Assembly: GCA_029881995.1 (NCBI GenBank)
Contig: JAOULO010000006.1
Coordinates: 1 to 64,000 of the forward strand
DNA from: Gammaproteobacteria bacterium
Lineage (GTDB): Bacteria > Pseudomonadota > Gammaproteobacteria > UBA6429 > Thiohalophilaceae
Direction: 5' to 3'
Length of the DNA: 64,000 nucleotides
The notes under the pieces were generated by a model that was not told where the DNA came from, made no database searches, and was given only the letters and a program-made list of their open reading frames with translations. This document shows, piece after piece, positions 34,957 through 44,136 of this stretch. Both the position numbers and the translations under genes were made by a program. Within the stretch, counting starts at the first letter, position 1, and every line of letters begins with the position of its first letter.

Positions 34957-34991
34957 TGCCGCCCATTGTTGATTTTGACTCGGATTGACCC

Positions 34992-35570
34992 ATGCCCAAG
35001 CTTGTTCTTGCCTCGACCTCCCCTTTCCGCCGGGCCATCCTGGAAAAACTGGGCCTGGCCTTTGAAGTTTGCTCTCCGGACATCGATGAAACCCCGTTAG
35101 GGGACGAGACCCCAGGACAACTGGTTGCCCGGCTGGCCTGTGCCAAAGCATCAAAAGTAGTTGAAGATTATCAGGATGCCCTGGTGATAGGCTCCGATCA
35201 GGTGGCAGTTATTGATGATGAGATTCTGGGTAAGCCGGGAGATCATGACAGCGCGGTAGCCCAGTTGCAAAAGGCCTCTGGGAAGACTGTGCAATTCTTA
35301 ACGGGTTTGTGCCTAATTAACAGTGCTACTGGCCAGACACAGTCGGAAACGGTTCCATTTCTGGTCCATTTTCGTTCATTGAATTCTGAACAAATTGAAA
35401 ATTACCTGCAAGCCGAGCAACCCTATAACTGTGCTGGAAGTTTTAAATCGGAGGGATTGGGCATTGCCCTGTTCGAACGACTGGAAGGTGAAGACCCCAA
35501 TACTCTGATTGGTCTACCATTGATTCGTTTGATCCGAATGTTAGAAAAAGAGGGAATGCCGGTTATTTGA
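34992..35570 (+). CDS. maf: Maf-like nucleoside triphosphate pyrophosphatase (YceF type)
   Basis: House-cleaning pyrophosphatase for non-canonical nucleotides, 192 residues. Family motifs: [17 protein letters not shown] at the N-terminus, CSPDIDETP, the conserved LACAKA and [11 protein letters not shown], then [13 protein letters not shown]. This is the m7GTP-type YceF subgroup judged by its position between rluC and yceD. It is divergent from yceD and its last eight bases overlap the end of the facing peptidase gene. Confidence 0.93.
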   Translation: MPKLVLASTSPFRRAILEKLGLAFEVCSPDIDETPLGDETPGQLVARLACAKASKVVEDYQDALVIGSDQVAVIDDEILGKPGDHDSAVAQLQKASGKTVQFLTGLCLINSATGQTQSETVPFLVHFRSLNSEQIENYLQAEQPYNCAGSFKSEGLGIALFERLEGEDPNTLIGLPLIRLIRMLEKEGMPVI

Positions 35571-36546
35571 GTGGAAAGGACTGAAAGCCTGTGATCTGGG
35601 CAAAGGTTTTCGCAAAGGAGGCCCCAATCCGGTCAGCAAATCTTTCGAATACTGTTTCTCTAGGGGTGTAATTCACGATTTCTTCCGCTTCGATAATCTC
35701 TCGGGCAACATAACTGCTGCTGCCAAGCCCGTCTACCAGTCCCAGCTCCATACTTTCTTCTCCAGTCCAGACCAGACCGCTGAAAAGGCGAGGATCATCT
35801 TTCAGACGCTGGCCCCTACCTTGTTTGACGATATCGATAAACTGTCGATGAACAGTACCCAACATTTTATTGATATGGGCCACATCTTCTTTTTTCTGTG
35901 GGGAAAAAGGGTCTAGGAATCCTTTACTTTGACCTGAGGTATACATGCGACGTTCGACACCCAGTTTTTTCATGGCCTCCACAAAGCCAAAGCCATTGGT
36001 CACTACACCGATGGAACCGATCATGCTGGCCTTATCGGCAAAAATTTCATCTGCAGCTACTGCGATGTAGTAGCCACCTGAGGCACAAACATCGGTCACT
36101 ACGGCATAAACTTTTTTCTGTGGATAAATATCTCGCAGACGCTTAATTTCATCATTGATATAACCGGCCTGAACCGGGCTGCCACCCGGGCTATTGATAC
36201 GAATAATGACCCCAGCTGAGTGCTTGTCTTTAAAGGCAGAGCGCAGACCAGTAATAATGGTGTCTGCATTGGCTTCGGTATCGTTGGCAATGACACCATT
36301 GATTTCGACCAGTGCCGAATGACGCCCTGTTTTGAGACTGGTTTTGTCCACCCCTCCAGGTAAATACATCATCAGTAATATGAGCAGGAGATAGGCAAAT
36401 AACAGGGACTTGAAAAAGATGCTCCAACGCCGGGTTCGACGCTGTTCATTCAGGGCAGCAAAGGCCAGGCGGTTTATCACATCCTGTTGCCAGTCCTGAT
36501 CTTTATTGGGCTTCTGAGCTTCCTGAGGTGGTGTATCGTTCATCAA
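35563..36546 (-). CDS. S49 family signal peptide peptidase (SppA-like)
   Basis: Membrane-anchored serine peptidase thought to clear cleaved signal peptides; 327 residues. A helix at about 45-62 ([19 protein letters not shown]) anchors it. The peptidase domain has [12 protein letters not shown], the nucleophile serine in [13 protein letters not shown] and the [11 protein letters not shown] segment typical of short SppA forms. It is the SppA-36K-like short type rather than the long tandem E. coli SppA. Its end overlaps the maf end by eight bases. Confidence 0.9.
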   Translation of the reverse strand: MMNDTPPQEAQKPNKDQDWQQDVINRLAFAALNEQRRTRRWSIFFKSLLFAYLLLILLMMYLPGGVDKTSLKTGRHSALVEINGVIANDTEANADTIITGLRSAFKDKHSAGVIIRINSPGGSPVQAGYINDEIKRLRDIYPQKKVYAVVTDVCASGGYYIAVAADEIFADKASMIGSIGVVTNGFGFVEAMKKLGVERRMYTSGQSKGFLDPFSPQKKEDVAHINKMLGTVHRQFIDIVKQGRGQRLKDDPRLFSGLVWTGEESMELGLVDGLGSSSYVAREIIEAEEIVNYTPRETVFERFADRIGASFAKTFAQITGFQSFPLK

Positions 36547-36632
36547 CTATTTGATATGTCCGGATCAGTTTTGTGACTATGTTGTTGTTAATCTGATTGA
36601 GTATAACGGCTCGATAGGCGCTTGTCTTGATA

Positions 36633-37307
36633 TTAGCCTTTTGCAATTTCCGGACTGGGGTTGTTTAACAGCCAGTCTGATAATTCAGCAATACTGTCGA
36701 CACAGTTGAGTGGGTTGCAGTCTAGTAAGCGTTGCTTTTCATGCACCCCATAGCTGACGGCCAGCGCATCTGTCCCGGCATTATTGGCCATTTGCAGATC
36801 ATATTCACTGTCACCAACCATCAGGGTATCAGTTGTACCAACATCTATCTCCGCCATGATATCCAGCAACATTTTCGGGTGTGGTTTAGAAATGGTTTCA
36901 TCGGCGCATCGTGTGGTATTAAATACAGCATGCAATCCGGTTTCATCCAGAACTTTATCCAGCCCTGCTCTGCCCTTACCTGTGGCAACAGCCAGTAAAT
37001 GACCTTTTTCCAGGAGTTGTGATAAAAGCGGGATCACACCCTCAAAGAGCAAGCTGGGAGTTTTATCGCCTTCAAGAAAATGGTAGCGGTAACGATCAAC
37101 CAGAGCCTGATAGTCATTGGATGACAAATCGGGGTATAGGGTGGCAACTGATTCACGTAGGCCCAGACCGATGATGTTCCGAATGTCATTATCAGACCGG
37201 CCGGCTAGTCTCAGATCTTCAATCGCTCCACGCATGCAGGCAATGATTCTGGCTTCAGAATCCATGAGTGTGCCATCCCAATCAAATACGATTAATTTAT
37301 GTTGCAA
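36633..37307 (-). CDS. HAD-family phosphatase (phosphoglycolate phosphatase-like)
   Basis: 224-residue HAD hydrolase with all four motifs: nucleophile DWDGTLMDSE (9-18), VATGKGRAGLD, the lysine in ISKPHPKML and MVGDSEYDLQMANNAG. The helical cap lies at about 20-80. It overlaps rluC by 11 bases and is part of the same operon, as in many gammaproteobacteria. The substrate is not certain; Gph-type enzymes remove phosphate from 2-phosphoglycolate. Confidence 0.88.
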   Translation of the reverse strand: MQHKLIVFDWDGTLMDSEARIIACMRGAIEDLRLAGRSDNDIRNIIGLGLRESVATLYPDLSSNDYQALVDRYRYHFLEGDKTPSLLFEGVIPLLSQLLEKGHLLAVATGKGRAGLDKVLDETGLHAVFNTTRCADETISKPHPKMLLDIMAEIDVGTTDTLMVGDSEYDLQMANNAGTDALAVSYGVHEKQRLLDCNPLNCVDSIAELSDWLLNNPSPEIAKG

Positions 37308-38268
37308 GTTTGTACCTCATATCCAGTTTTTTAAGTAGCTGGGATAAATCTGAAGGTAAAGGGGCTGTCACAGTAATTTTTGGTCCATCATCAGATATTT
37401 CAAACTCCAGTTTTACAGCGTGTAAAAAAAGCCGTTTCAAACCCTGGGCTCTGAGTAATTTGTTGAAATTTTCATCTCCATACTTGTCATCTCCCGCTAT
37501 CGGGTGGCCGGTACTTGTTGCATGGACCCGGATTTGATGTGTCCTCCCCGTATCCAGTTTCACCTGCATCAGGCTGGCCTGCTCACTGCATGTCAGAGGT
37601 TGAAACAGGCTTCTGGCCGGCTTGCCATCCGGGCTGATAATGACCATGCGCTCTCCAGATTTCAGCGTATTTTTTCGTAAAGGGGCATCAATCACTCGAT
37701 CGCCACCGCCCCAGTCATTTTTCACCAGGGTCAGATAGTATTTGTCGACCTGATTTTGTCGTATTAATTCATGCAGAGTCCGCAAGGCACTGCGCTTTTT
37801 GGCAATAATGAGACAGCCGGATGTCTCACGATCCAGTCGATGCACCAGCTCCAAATATGGGGCATCTGGCCTTAAAGCCCGGAAAGCCTCAATGATTCCG
37901 TAACTCAGTCCACTACCACCGTGAACAGCAATACCACTGGGTTTATTCAAAATGAGTAGTCGTTTGTCCTCGAAGAGAATACTTTCCTCTATTTGCTGTA
38001 AAACCCGCTCATGGGGTTTGACAGGAACACTTTCTGATAGCCTGACAGGAGGAATACGGACCAGATCACCGGCCTGGAGGCGGTATGTTGGCTTGATACG
38101 TCCTTTATTCACCCTCACCTCTCCCTTACGCAGGATTCGGTAGATAAGGCTCTTGGGAGCTCCCTTAAGGCGGGCTAAAAGAAAATTATCTATCCGCTGT
38201 CCCGCCTGACTGACATCGATTTCGACCATTTTAACGGCTACGAGCTTGTTTTCTGGTGAATTTCCCAT
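37297..38268 (-). CDS. rluC: 23S rRNA pseudouridine synthase RluC
   Basis: Makes pseudouridine at three sites of 23S rRNA (955, 2504, 2580 in E. coli). From MGNSPENKLVAVKM it has 323 residues; a frame 16 codons longer has no family likeness. An S4 RNA-binding domain (IDNFLLARLKGAPKSLIYRILRKGEVRVN) precedes the catalytic domain with the aspartate in LVHRLDRETSGCLIIAKK and ends with GRTHQIRVHATSTGHPIAGDDKYG. It is divergent from rne, the normal arrangement. Confidence 0.93.
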   Translation of the reverse strand: MGNSPENKLVAVKMVEIDVSQAGQRIDNFLLARLKGAPKSLIYRILRKGEVRVNKGRIKPTYRLQAGDLVRIPPVRLSESVPVKPHERVLQQIEESILFEDKRLLILNKPSGIAVHGGSGLSYGIIEAFRALRPDAPYLELVHRLDRETSGCLIIAKKRSALRTLHELIRQNQVDKYYLTLVKNDWGGGDRVIDAPLRKNTLKSGERMVIISPDGKPARSLFQPLTCSEQASLMQVKLDTGRTHQIRVHATSTGHPIAGDDKYGDENFNKLLRAQGLKRLFLHAVKLEFEISDDGPKITVTAPLPSDLSQLLKKLDMRYKLAT

Positions 38269-38668
38269 ATGTACTCTGTGGTAAATGTGTGTGTGGGACA
38301 TTGATGGACCCATCATTCACTGATATAGTCAGTCAATGGCCTGGCCCTATTGTAGTGCGCTGACCTCTTAAAGGCAGACCAGCCGGGTTCATAAATTTTA
38401 CGGTTTTATGTCCTCTTCACCAATATTCAGTTGGAGAGGTATGAAAAGACACGGGGCAGTTCCGGGATAATCAAAACATCACCCGAACGCCAAAGGAAAA
38501 ACAGCGCTCCCGATGACCCAACAAGGATCATGCTGGGCAGACCCGAATAATTGAGTATACATCGTCTTGGTTTAGTATTAAGCCACCTGATGACGAATGT
38601 AAGGTCTGGCGAACCCGCTTGTCCCCCAGAGGGCCGTGGTTGAGCGCCGCAGACAAAAAGGTTTTAAC
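38269..38668. other. Intergenic region with the rne 5' leader
   Basis: 400 bases between divergent rluC and rne without a convincing gene. The rne side has several short stems: GTTCCGGG with CCCGAAC (38459-38488), and TCTGG with CCAGA near 38610-38633. E. coli rne has a leader of about 360 bases through which RNase E controls its own mRNA; a long structured leader here fits the same scheme. I found no convincing promoter pair. Confidence 0.5.
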
Positions 38669-41074
38669 ATGAAAAGAATGTTGTTTAACGCAACTCAGCC
38701 AGAAGAGTTGCGTGTCGCAATGGTCGATGGCCAGCGTCTATATGACCTGGATATCGAAACCACCCACAGAGAATCCAAAAAATCTAATATCTATAAAGGT
38801 CGTATCACACGCATCGAGCCCAGTCTCGAAGCCGCCTTTGTCGATTACGGTGCCGAACGCCATGGTTTTCTACCCCTAAAAGAGATCTCTCGTACTTATT
38901 TTAATAAAGACGTCGATCTTGGTGCTGGCCGCATTAATATCAAGGAAGTGCTCAATGAAGGACAGGAAGTCGTCATCCAGATTGGCAAAGAAGAACGTGG
39001 TAATAAAGGGGCAGCCCTGACCACATTTATTAGCCTAGCCGGTCGTTATCTGGTGTTGATGCCCAATAACCCTCGTGCAGGAGGAGTTTCTCGTCGGATA
39101 GAGGGTGAAGACCGTAGCGAGGCCCGCGACTCTCTCAGCAGTTTAACCATTCCTAATGATATGGGAATCATCCTGCGCACAGCGGGGGTCGGTAAAAGTG
39201 TGGAGGAATTGCAATGGGATTTGGATTATCTTATTCAGCTTTGGCAATCAGTAGATACTGCGGCCAATGAAAAACCAGCTCCATTTCTTATATACCAGGA
39301 AAGTAACCTCATAACTCGTGCCATCCGAGATTATCTCCGAGCCGATATTAATGAGATTCTGGTTGACCAAGAAAAGATCTATAACAAGGCCCGTGACTTT
39401 ATGTCTCAGGTTATGCCCCACAACCTGAACAAGATAAAGTTTTATAACGATCCAGTCCCACTGTTCACCCGTTATCAGGTTGAAACTCAGATTGAATCAG
39501 CTTTCCAACGTGAGGTACGACTACCTTCAGGTGGTTCAATTGTTATCGACCACACCGAGGCACTGCTTTCTGTCGATATCAACTCATCCAAAGCAACCAA
39601 GGGTGGGGATATTGAAGAGACTGCTCTTAATACCAATCTTGAAGCTGCTGATGAGATTGCCCGTCAGTTACGTCTGCGTGACCTGGGCGGACTGGTCGTG
39701 ATCGATTTCATTGATATGACCCCTGCTCGCAACCAGCGAGAAGTGGAAAATCGTCTGCGTGAAGCCCTGAAAATGGATCGTGCACGTGTTCAAATTGGCC
39801 GAATCTCACGCTTTGGTCTTCTGGAAATGTCGCGCCAACGACTGCGTCCTTCTCTGGGAGAGTCCAGCCAGATCGTCTGCCCTCGTTGCAGTGGCCAGGG
39901 CACGATACGCAGTATTGAATCTCTAGCTTTGTCAATTCTTCGAATCATCGAAGAAGAGGCCATGAAGGATAAAACCACGCGTGTGGTGGCACAAACACCG
40001 GTTGATGCAGCGACCTTCCTGCTAAACGAAAAACGTGATGTGATAGCGGCTATTGAGCAACGCCAAAAAATACAGGTCTTATTAGTTCCTAATCCTCACC
40101 TGGAAACACCTCACTATCTGGTTGAGCGAATCCGTGAAGGAGATAGTGGCGTAGAAAGTAAGCAGGCAAGTTATGAAATTGCCAGTACACCTGAAGTGTT
40201 ACTGGATAATATACAGGCTTCAACTGCCAAGCAGGTCTTTGAAGAGCCCGCTGTGAAAGCGGTAGCCCCCGCATCACCACGGCCCGTAGCTACCCAAGCG
40301 AGGGGTCCTGGACTTCTGGTCAGATTATTCCGTGCTTTGTTTGGAACAGGTGAGAAAAAACCTAAACAGGCCCAAAAACCACAACGTGGCCAACAACGAG
40401 GTAAAGCTCAACCACAACGCCGGCAGCAGCAACGCAACCGTGGCCAGCAACGTCGTACGCAACAGCCACGCCAACAAACTGCAGGTTCTCAACAGCGTAA
40501 GGATAAACAGCCGGATAAAACACCGACCCAAGCTCAGCAGCAGGATGCCAAGCAAAATCCTCAAAAACAGAATGTACGTAATACCCCGCAGCAGGCAGGT
40601 GGCACTGGTGGTCAAGGTCAGGGGCAACGCCGTGGCCGCCGTGGTAACAACCGTCGTCGCCGTCCTCAACAAAACGGAAAACAGGCAGGTCAGGAAGGTG
40701 ACAATAGTACTAATATTGATCATTCTACCGGACAAGAAGTGTCCAGTCCTGTACCTTCTTCTGCTCCTCGGGAAACAAATCCAGAAACCAGGCCAGTAGA
40801 AAAGACATCTTCCAAGAATCCTCCTGAAATGGAAAAATCACCTTCTACAACACCAGCATCTCCATCTTCTACAAGTGGCGGAAATGGAACGTCATCAGGG
40901 CCAAAGTTGCAACAGGTGGAAACTAAAGTTCCTTCTGCAGCACCTCAAACAGAGAAGTCCTCGACCGCTAATAGTGGTGAAAATAAATCGGGTAATGTGT
41001 CGCAGAGTCAGCCCAGTAGTTACAAATCATCTGGTGAGACTAAACCCACTGACCCTCCTGTCCGTGTGGATTAA
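38669..41074 (+). CDS. rne: Ribonuclease E
   Basis: Endonuclease that starts mRNA decay and matures rRNA and tRNA, scaffold of the degradosome. From [17 protein letters not shown] it has 801 residues; the frame 11 codons longer is not used. The S1 domain lies at about 35-125, catalytic aspartates in [14 protein letters not shown] and [13 protein letters not shown], and the Zn-link cysteines C404 and C407 in CPRCSGQGT match E. coli numbering. From about 545 the segment [13 protein letters not shown] is an amphipathic membrane-binding helix. The rest is disordered, first Arg/Gln-rich, then Ser/Thr/Pro-rich, shorter than in E. coli. Confidence 0.95.
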   Translation: MKRMLFNATQPEELRVAMVDGQRLYDLDIETTHRESKKSNIYKGRITRIEPSLEAAFVDYGAERHGFLPLKEISRTYFNKDVDLGAGRINIKEVLNEGQEVVIQIGKEERGNKGAALTTFISLAGRYLVLMPNNPRAGGVSRRIEGEDRSEARDSLSSLTIPNDMGIILRTAGVGKSVEELQWDLDYLIQLWQSVDTAANEKPAPFLIYQESNLITRAIRDYLRADINEILVDQEKIYNKARDFMSQVMPHNLNKIKFYNDPVPLFTRYQVETQIESAFQREVRLPSGGSIVIDHTEALLSVDINSSKATKGGDIEETALNTNLEAADEIARQLRLRDLGGLVVIDFIDMTPARNQREVENRLREALKMDRARVQIGRISRFGLLEMSRQRLRPSLGESSQIVCPRCSGQGTIRSIESLALSILRIIEEEAMKDKTTRVVAQTPVDAATFLLNEKRDVIAAIEQRQKIQVLLVPNPHLETPHYLVERIREGDSGVESKQASYEIASTPEVLLDNIQASTAKQVFEEPAVKAVAPASPRPVATQARGPGLLVRLFRALFGTGEKKPKQAQKPQRGQQRGKAQPQRRQQQRNRGQQRRTQQPRQQTAGSQQRKDKQPDKTPTQAQQQDAKQNPQKQNVRNTPQQAGGTGGQGQGQRRGRRGNNRRRRPQQNGKQAGQEGDNSTNIDHSTGQEVSSPVPSSAPRETNPETRPVEKTSSKNPPEMEKSPSTTPASPSSTSGGNGTSSGPKLQQVETKVPSAAPQTEKSSTANSGENKSGNVSQSQPSSYKSSGETKPTDPPVRVD

Positions 41075-41097
41075 TCTTCAATTGTGATTCAGACCTT

Positions 41098-41123
41098 AAA
41101 AAGGAGCTTTTGCTCCTTTTTTT
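41098..41123 (+). terminator. Intrinsic terminator of rne
   Basis: AAAAAGGAGC, loop TTTT, GCTCCTTTTTTT: a 7-10 pair stem with a U-run, 24 bases after the rne stop. Confidence 0.92.
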
Positions 41124-41205
41124 ATTGTCTGGTGGGCTCTCTGGCCTAAACAGAAGCCCGAAAAGGCCGATAGCATTTAATGAAATCACTTACTTGTGTA
41201 TCTAT

Positions 41206-41667
41206 ATGAAACAAATCACTCTCCTCGCATTACTGTTTATAGGCATTTTGGTAACCCCACTGGCAAGTGGTGCCGCCAAGGAAAAGCCGAAAGAAGAATC
41301 CAAAGGCGACAAAAAAGAACAGATTGCACCAGAAGAAGAATCCACTTTACCCAAGATTTATCTCAAACTGGATCCTTCATTGGTGGTTAATGTAGAGGAA
41401 AAAGACGTCACCAGGTTTTTACAGGTTGATACACAATTGCAGTTTACGGATCCATTGGCGCAGGGCATTATTGAAAAACACATGCCCGCCATTCGTCATA
41501 CCATTATCATGGTCATTAGCGGTTCCGATGTTCCCACAATTAAAACATCCAAGGGAAAAGAAGAGCTGAGGAAAAACACACTGGTAGCCTTGCAGAAAAC
41601 GATGGGGGATATTACAGGTGAACCTGTAATCGAAGAAGTCTACTTCACTGGATTTATTATCCAGTAA
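41206..41667 (+). CDS. FliL-like exported protein
   Basis: 153 residues from MKQITLLALLF; an ATG 32 codons upstream lies in the terminator. A hydrophobic N-terminus (LLALLFIGILVTPLA) is followed by a Lys/Glu-rich linker and a FliL-type domain: IYLKLDPSLVVNVEEKDVTRFLQVDTQLQF, HMPAIRHTIIMVISG, GKEELRKNTLVAL and EEVYFTGFIIQ. FliL links to flagellar stator units, but no flagellar gene is near, so this is an orphan paralogue of unknown role. It stands alone between the rne terminator and the convergent phosphatase gene. Confidence 0.82.
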   Translation: MKQITLLALLFIGILVTPLASGAAKEKPKEESKGDKKEQIAPEEESTLPKIYLKLDPSLVVNVEEKDVTRFLQVDTQLQFTDPLAQGIIEKHMPAIRHTIIMVISGSDVPTIKTSKGKEELRKNTLVALQKTMGDITGEPVIEEVYFTGFIIQ

Positions 41668-41668
41668 A

Positions 41669-42151
41669 TTACGATAGATGTCTTTTTTGGATATGTTCCA
41701 ATAGACCAAGGGCAGCCTGTTCTACCATATCAAAGACAACCTCAAATCCCTTAGCACCACCATAATAAGGATCTGGAACTTCTGTACCAGGGTGATTTCT
41801 GGCAAATTCTAGAAACAGCGATAAGTTGCCCTGATAGTCGGGCGGACAGAGATCTTCAAGAACTGTGTAATTATCATTATCCATGGCAAGAATATAATCA
41901 AATTCTTTGAAATCCTTTTCACTTACTCTTCTGGCCTTTAGATCAGACAAATCAATCCCACGTTTAGATGCCGTTGCCTGGGCTCTGCGATCAGGTTGCT
42001 CGCCTACATGATAAGCATGGGTACCAGCAGAATCTGTTATAATGGAATCGCTTAAATTTCTTTCCTGGACAATGTGCCGAAAAATACCTTCTGCAGTTGG
42101 TGAGCGGCATATATTGCCCATGCAAACAAATAGAACGTTAATAGTCTTCAT
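41669..42151 (-). CDS. Low-molecular-weight protein-tyrosine phosphatase
   Basis: 160 residues with the P-loop CMGNICRSPTAEG (Cys at 10, Arg at 16) at the N-terminus and the catalytic acid in VPDPYYGG near the C-terminus, which together define LMW-PTPs. Such enzymes dephosphorylate tyrosine kinases of exopolysaccharide export or arsenate in related forms; the arsenate branch is less likely because DPYYGG is present. It is 25 bases after kdsB on the same strand. Confidence 0.92.
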   Translation of the reverse strand: MKTINVLFVCMGNICRSPTAEGIFRHIVQERNLSDSIITDSAGTHAYHVGEQPDRRAQATASKRGIDLSDLKARRVSEKDFKEFDYILAMDNDNYTVLEDLCPPDYQGNLSLFLEFARNHPGTEVPDPYYGGAKGFEVVFDMVEQAALGLLEHIQKRHLS

Positions 42152-42176
42152 AATTAATCTATGTGTTAAAAGCTTG

Positions 42177-42944
42177 TCAGGTGTTTATAAAATAATTTTG
42201 TGCATTTAGTAAATCTTGTTCTGTATCGATACCCTGGCCTGGGGGCTCAATCGCAACTCCCATCGCAATATCAAAACCGTGCCATAGAACTCTAAGTTGT
42301 TCCAGTGACTCCAACTTTTCCAGAGGGCTTGTTGTCATCGAAATATACTCTTTCACGAAACCGGCACGATAAGCATATAACCCAATATGCCTGAAACAGT
42401 TGTTAGATAATTCAGATGATATTTTCTTATCTGATGTTGCAAAAACATCTCTATCCCAGGGTATAGGGGCGCGACTAAAGTAAATGGCATGATGACTTTT
42501 ATTGAGGACAACTTTGACTACATTTGGGTCAAATACGTCTTCAATATTAGTTATCAATTCACAAAGACTGGCCATTTTACATTCTGGGTTTGACTGTAAG
42601 AGCTCAGCCACCTGATCCAGACAGGCTGTTGGCATCATGGGTTCATCACCCTGTAAATTGATGATTATCGCTTCATCACCTAATTTTTTTTTCTCAATAA
42701 CCTCGGCCAGTCTTTCTGTCCCTGAACTATGCTGGTTTGATGTCATGCAGACTTCAGCACCAAATGCCTCTGCCGTTTGCTGAATCCTTTCATCGTCTGT
42801 TGCAATAATGACAGAACTGGCCTGACTCAGGCTGGCCTGTTCATAGACATGTTGAATGATAGGTTTATCGGCAAGCAGGCGAAGGGGTTTTCCTGGTAAA
42901 CGCGTAGAGGCATACCGGGCAGGTATGATTACATGAAATTGCAA
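42177..42944 (-). CDS. kdsB: CMP-KDO synthetase
   Basis: Activates KDO with CTP for lipopolysaccharide core; 255 residues. Starts MQFHVIIPARYASTRLPGKPL with the nucleotide-binding IPARxxSTRLPGKPL motif, then NLQGDEPMMP and YFSRAPIPWDR. Its start codon directly abuts the ycaR stop. It closes the msbA-lpxK-ycaR-kdsB block. Confidence 0.96.
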   Translation of the reverse strand: MQFHVIIPARYASTRLPGKPLRLLADKPIIQHVYEQASLSQASSVIIATDDERIQQTAEAFGAEVCMTSNQHSSGTERLAEVIEKKKLGDEAIIINLQGDEPMMPTACLDQVAELLQSNPECKMASLCELITNIEDVFDPNVVKVVLNKSHHAIYFSRAPIPWDRDVFATSDKKISSELSNNCFRHIGLYAYRAGFVKEYISMTTSPLEKLESLEQLRVLWHGFDIAMGVAIEPPGQGIDTEQDLLNAQNYFINT

Positions 42945-43124
42945 TCAGACTTCCTCGTGAGGTTCCAGTTGTCTGGCCTCTTCTTCCAGCATGACAGGAA
43001 TGCCATCTCTTACGGGAAAAGCCAGTCGATCAGCTTTACAAATAAGTTCCTGGTTGTTTTTATCGTAGACCAGGCTGCTTTTACAGACAGGACAGGCAAG
43101 AATATCGAGCAGTTTATTATCCAT
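42945..43124 (-). CDS. ycaR: Trm112-like zinc-ribbon protein (YcaR/UPF0434)
   Basis: 59-residue protein found by reading the gap between lpxK and kdsB. It starts [20 protein letters not shown] with the CPVC pair at 11-14 and continues [20 protein letters not shown], the complete pattern of the YcaR/UPF0434 family, related to the methyltransferase partner Trm112. Its start overlaps the lpxK end by eight bases and its stop touches the kdsB start. Molecular role in bacteria is not well known. Confidence 0.93.
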   Translation of the reverse strand: MDNKLLDILACPVCKSSLVYDKNNQELICKADRLAFPVRDGIPVMLEEEARQLEPHEEV

Positions 43125-44133
43125 TTGTATGGATTTCCTTCAGTTTTTCTATAATTTTTTGTCCAAATATTTCCTGGACTTCAACGGTAACAGGTACGTA
43201 CCAGAAATCCTGTTGTGCATATCGTTTGCATTTTACCGCATCTTTTTCCGTCATTAAAATTGGTTTTTTGTCTTCAAACACCAGTTCCTCTTCTGTAAAA
43301 GGATGATGATCTGGGAATGGGTGTGGAATGACTTTAATACCAAATTCCTGTAACTGTGTAAAAAATCGGTCAGGATTGCCAATACCTGCCACTGCATGAA
43401 CCTCTTTTCTCTTAAACTGTTCGAGAGGAACAGTTTTTGTTGAATCGAGCAAACTGCAGGCATGTGTAAGTGTATATCGCATGGCATATTCATCTTTTTG
43501 AGCTTCACCATTTGCGATAATAAAATCAACTTTTTCCAGTCTTTTAACCGGTTCACGCAACGCTCCGGCCGGTAAGCAATAGCCATTTCCAAAACGCATT
43601 TTTCCATCGACAACAGCGACTTCAATATCACGATGAAGGGCGTAATGCTGTAGGCCATCATCAGAAATAATGACATTACAGCTTGGATGATATTGCAGTA
43701 ATTCCTGGCATGAGATCAAGCGTTCAGGTCCTACCGCCATAGGAGAGTGAGTTCGCTTTGAAATCAGGATAGCCTCATCACCTACTGCATAGGGATCACC
43801 GTCGGGACGAACCTGTTGTGGCCAATGTCTCGCCTTCCCACCATACCCCCGACTTATGATGCCTGGTTGATATCCTTTATCTTTCAGGTAGTTTGTCAGC
43901 CAGGTAACCAGAGGGGTCTTGCCTGTACCACCTACTGTCAGGTTGCCAACCATGATAACAGGGACATTGACCTTTTCAGTCTTTTTTAATTTGAGGTGAT
44001 AGGCAAGTCGTCGGCAAATAACAATGGCACAATACAACCAGGAAATCGGTCTTAAAATCTTGGCGGCTCCCTGCTTGCTTTGCCAAATGGCAAACAGTTT
44101 GAACTCCAGTTTACGTTTTAAGGCTTTGATCAA
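43117..44133 (-). CDS. lpxK: Tetraacyldisaccharide 4'-kinase
   Basis: Adds the 4'-phosphate of lipid A at the inner membrane; 338 residues. A hydrophobic N-terminal segment precedes the P-loop [17 protein letters not shown] (about 60-76), then [24 protein letters not shown] and [14 protein letters not shown]. It is three bases after msbA, typical partner order. Confidence 0.95.
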   Translation of the reverse strand: MIKALKRKLEFKLFAIWQSKQGAAKILRPISWLYCAIVICRRLAYHLKLKKTEKVNVPVIMVGNLTVGGTGKTPLVTWLTNYLKDKGYQPGIISRGYGGKARHWPQQVRPDGDPYAVGDEAILISKRTHSPMAVGPERLISCQELLQYHPSCNVIISDDGLQHYALHRDIEVAVVDGKMRFGNGYCLPAGALREPVKRLEKVDFIIANGEAQKDEYAMRYTLTHACSLLDSTKTVPLEQFKRKEVHAVAGIGNPDRFFTQLQEFGIKVIPHPFPDHHPFTEEELVFEDKKPILMTEKDAVKCKRYAQQDFWYVPVTVEVQEIFGQKIIEKLKEIHTNG

Positions 44134-44136
44134 CTA

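Noticed and set aside
40325-40799. Long open frames on both strands inside the rne tail
   Set aside because: They lie over the repetitive Arg/Gln codons of RNase E and have no family likeness or ribosome sites; shadow frames.
41669-42151. Arsenate reductase (ArsC) of the phosphatase fold
   Set aside because: The DPYYGG acid loop and short length fit a tyrosine phosphatase; the extra arsenate cysteines are absent.
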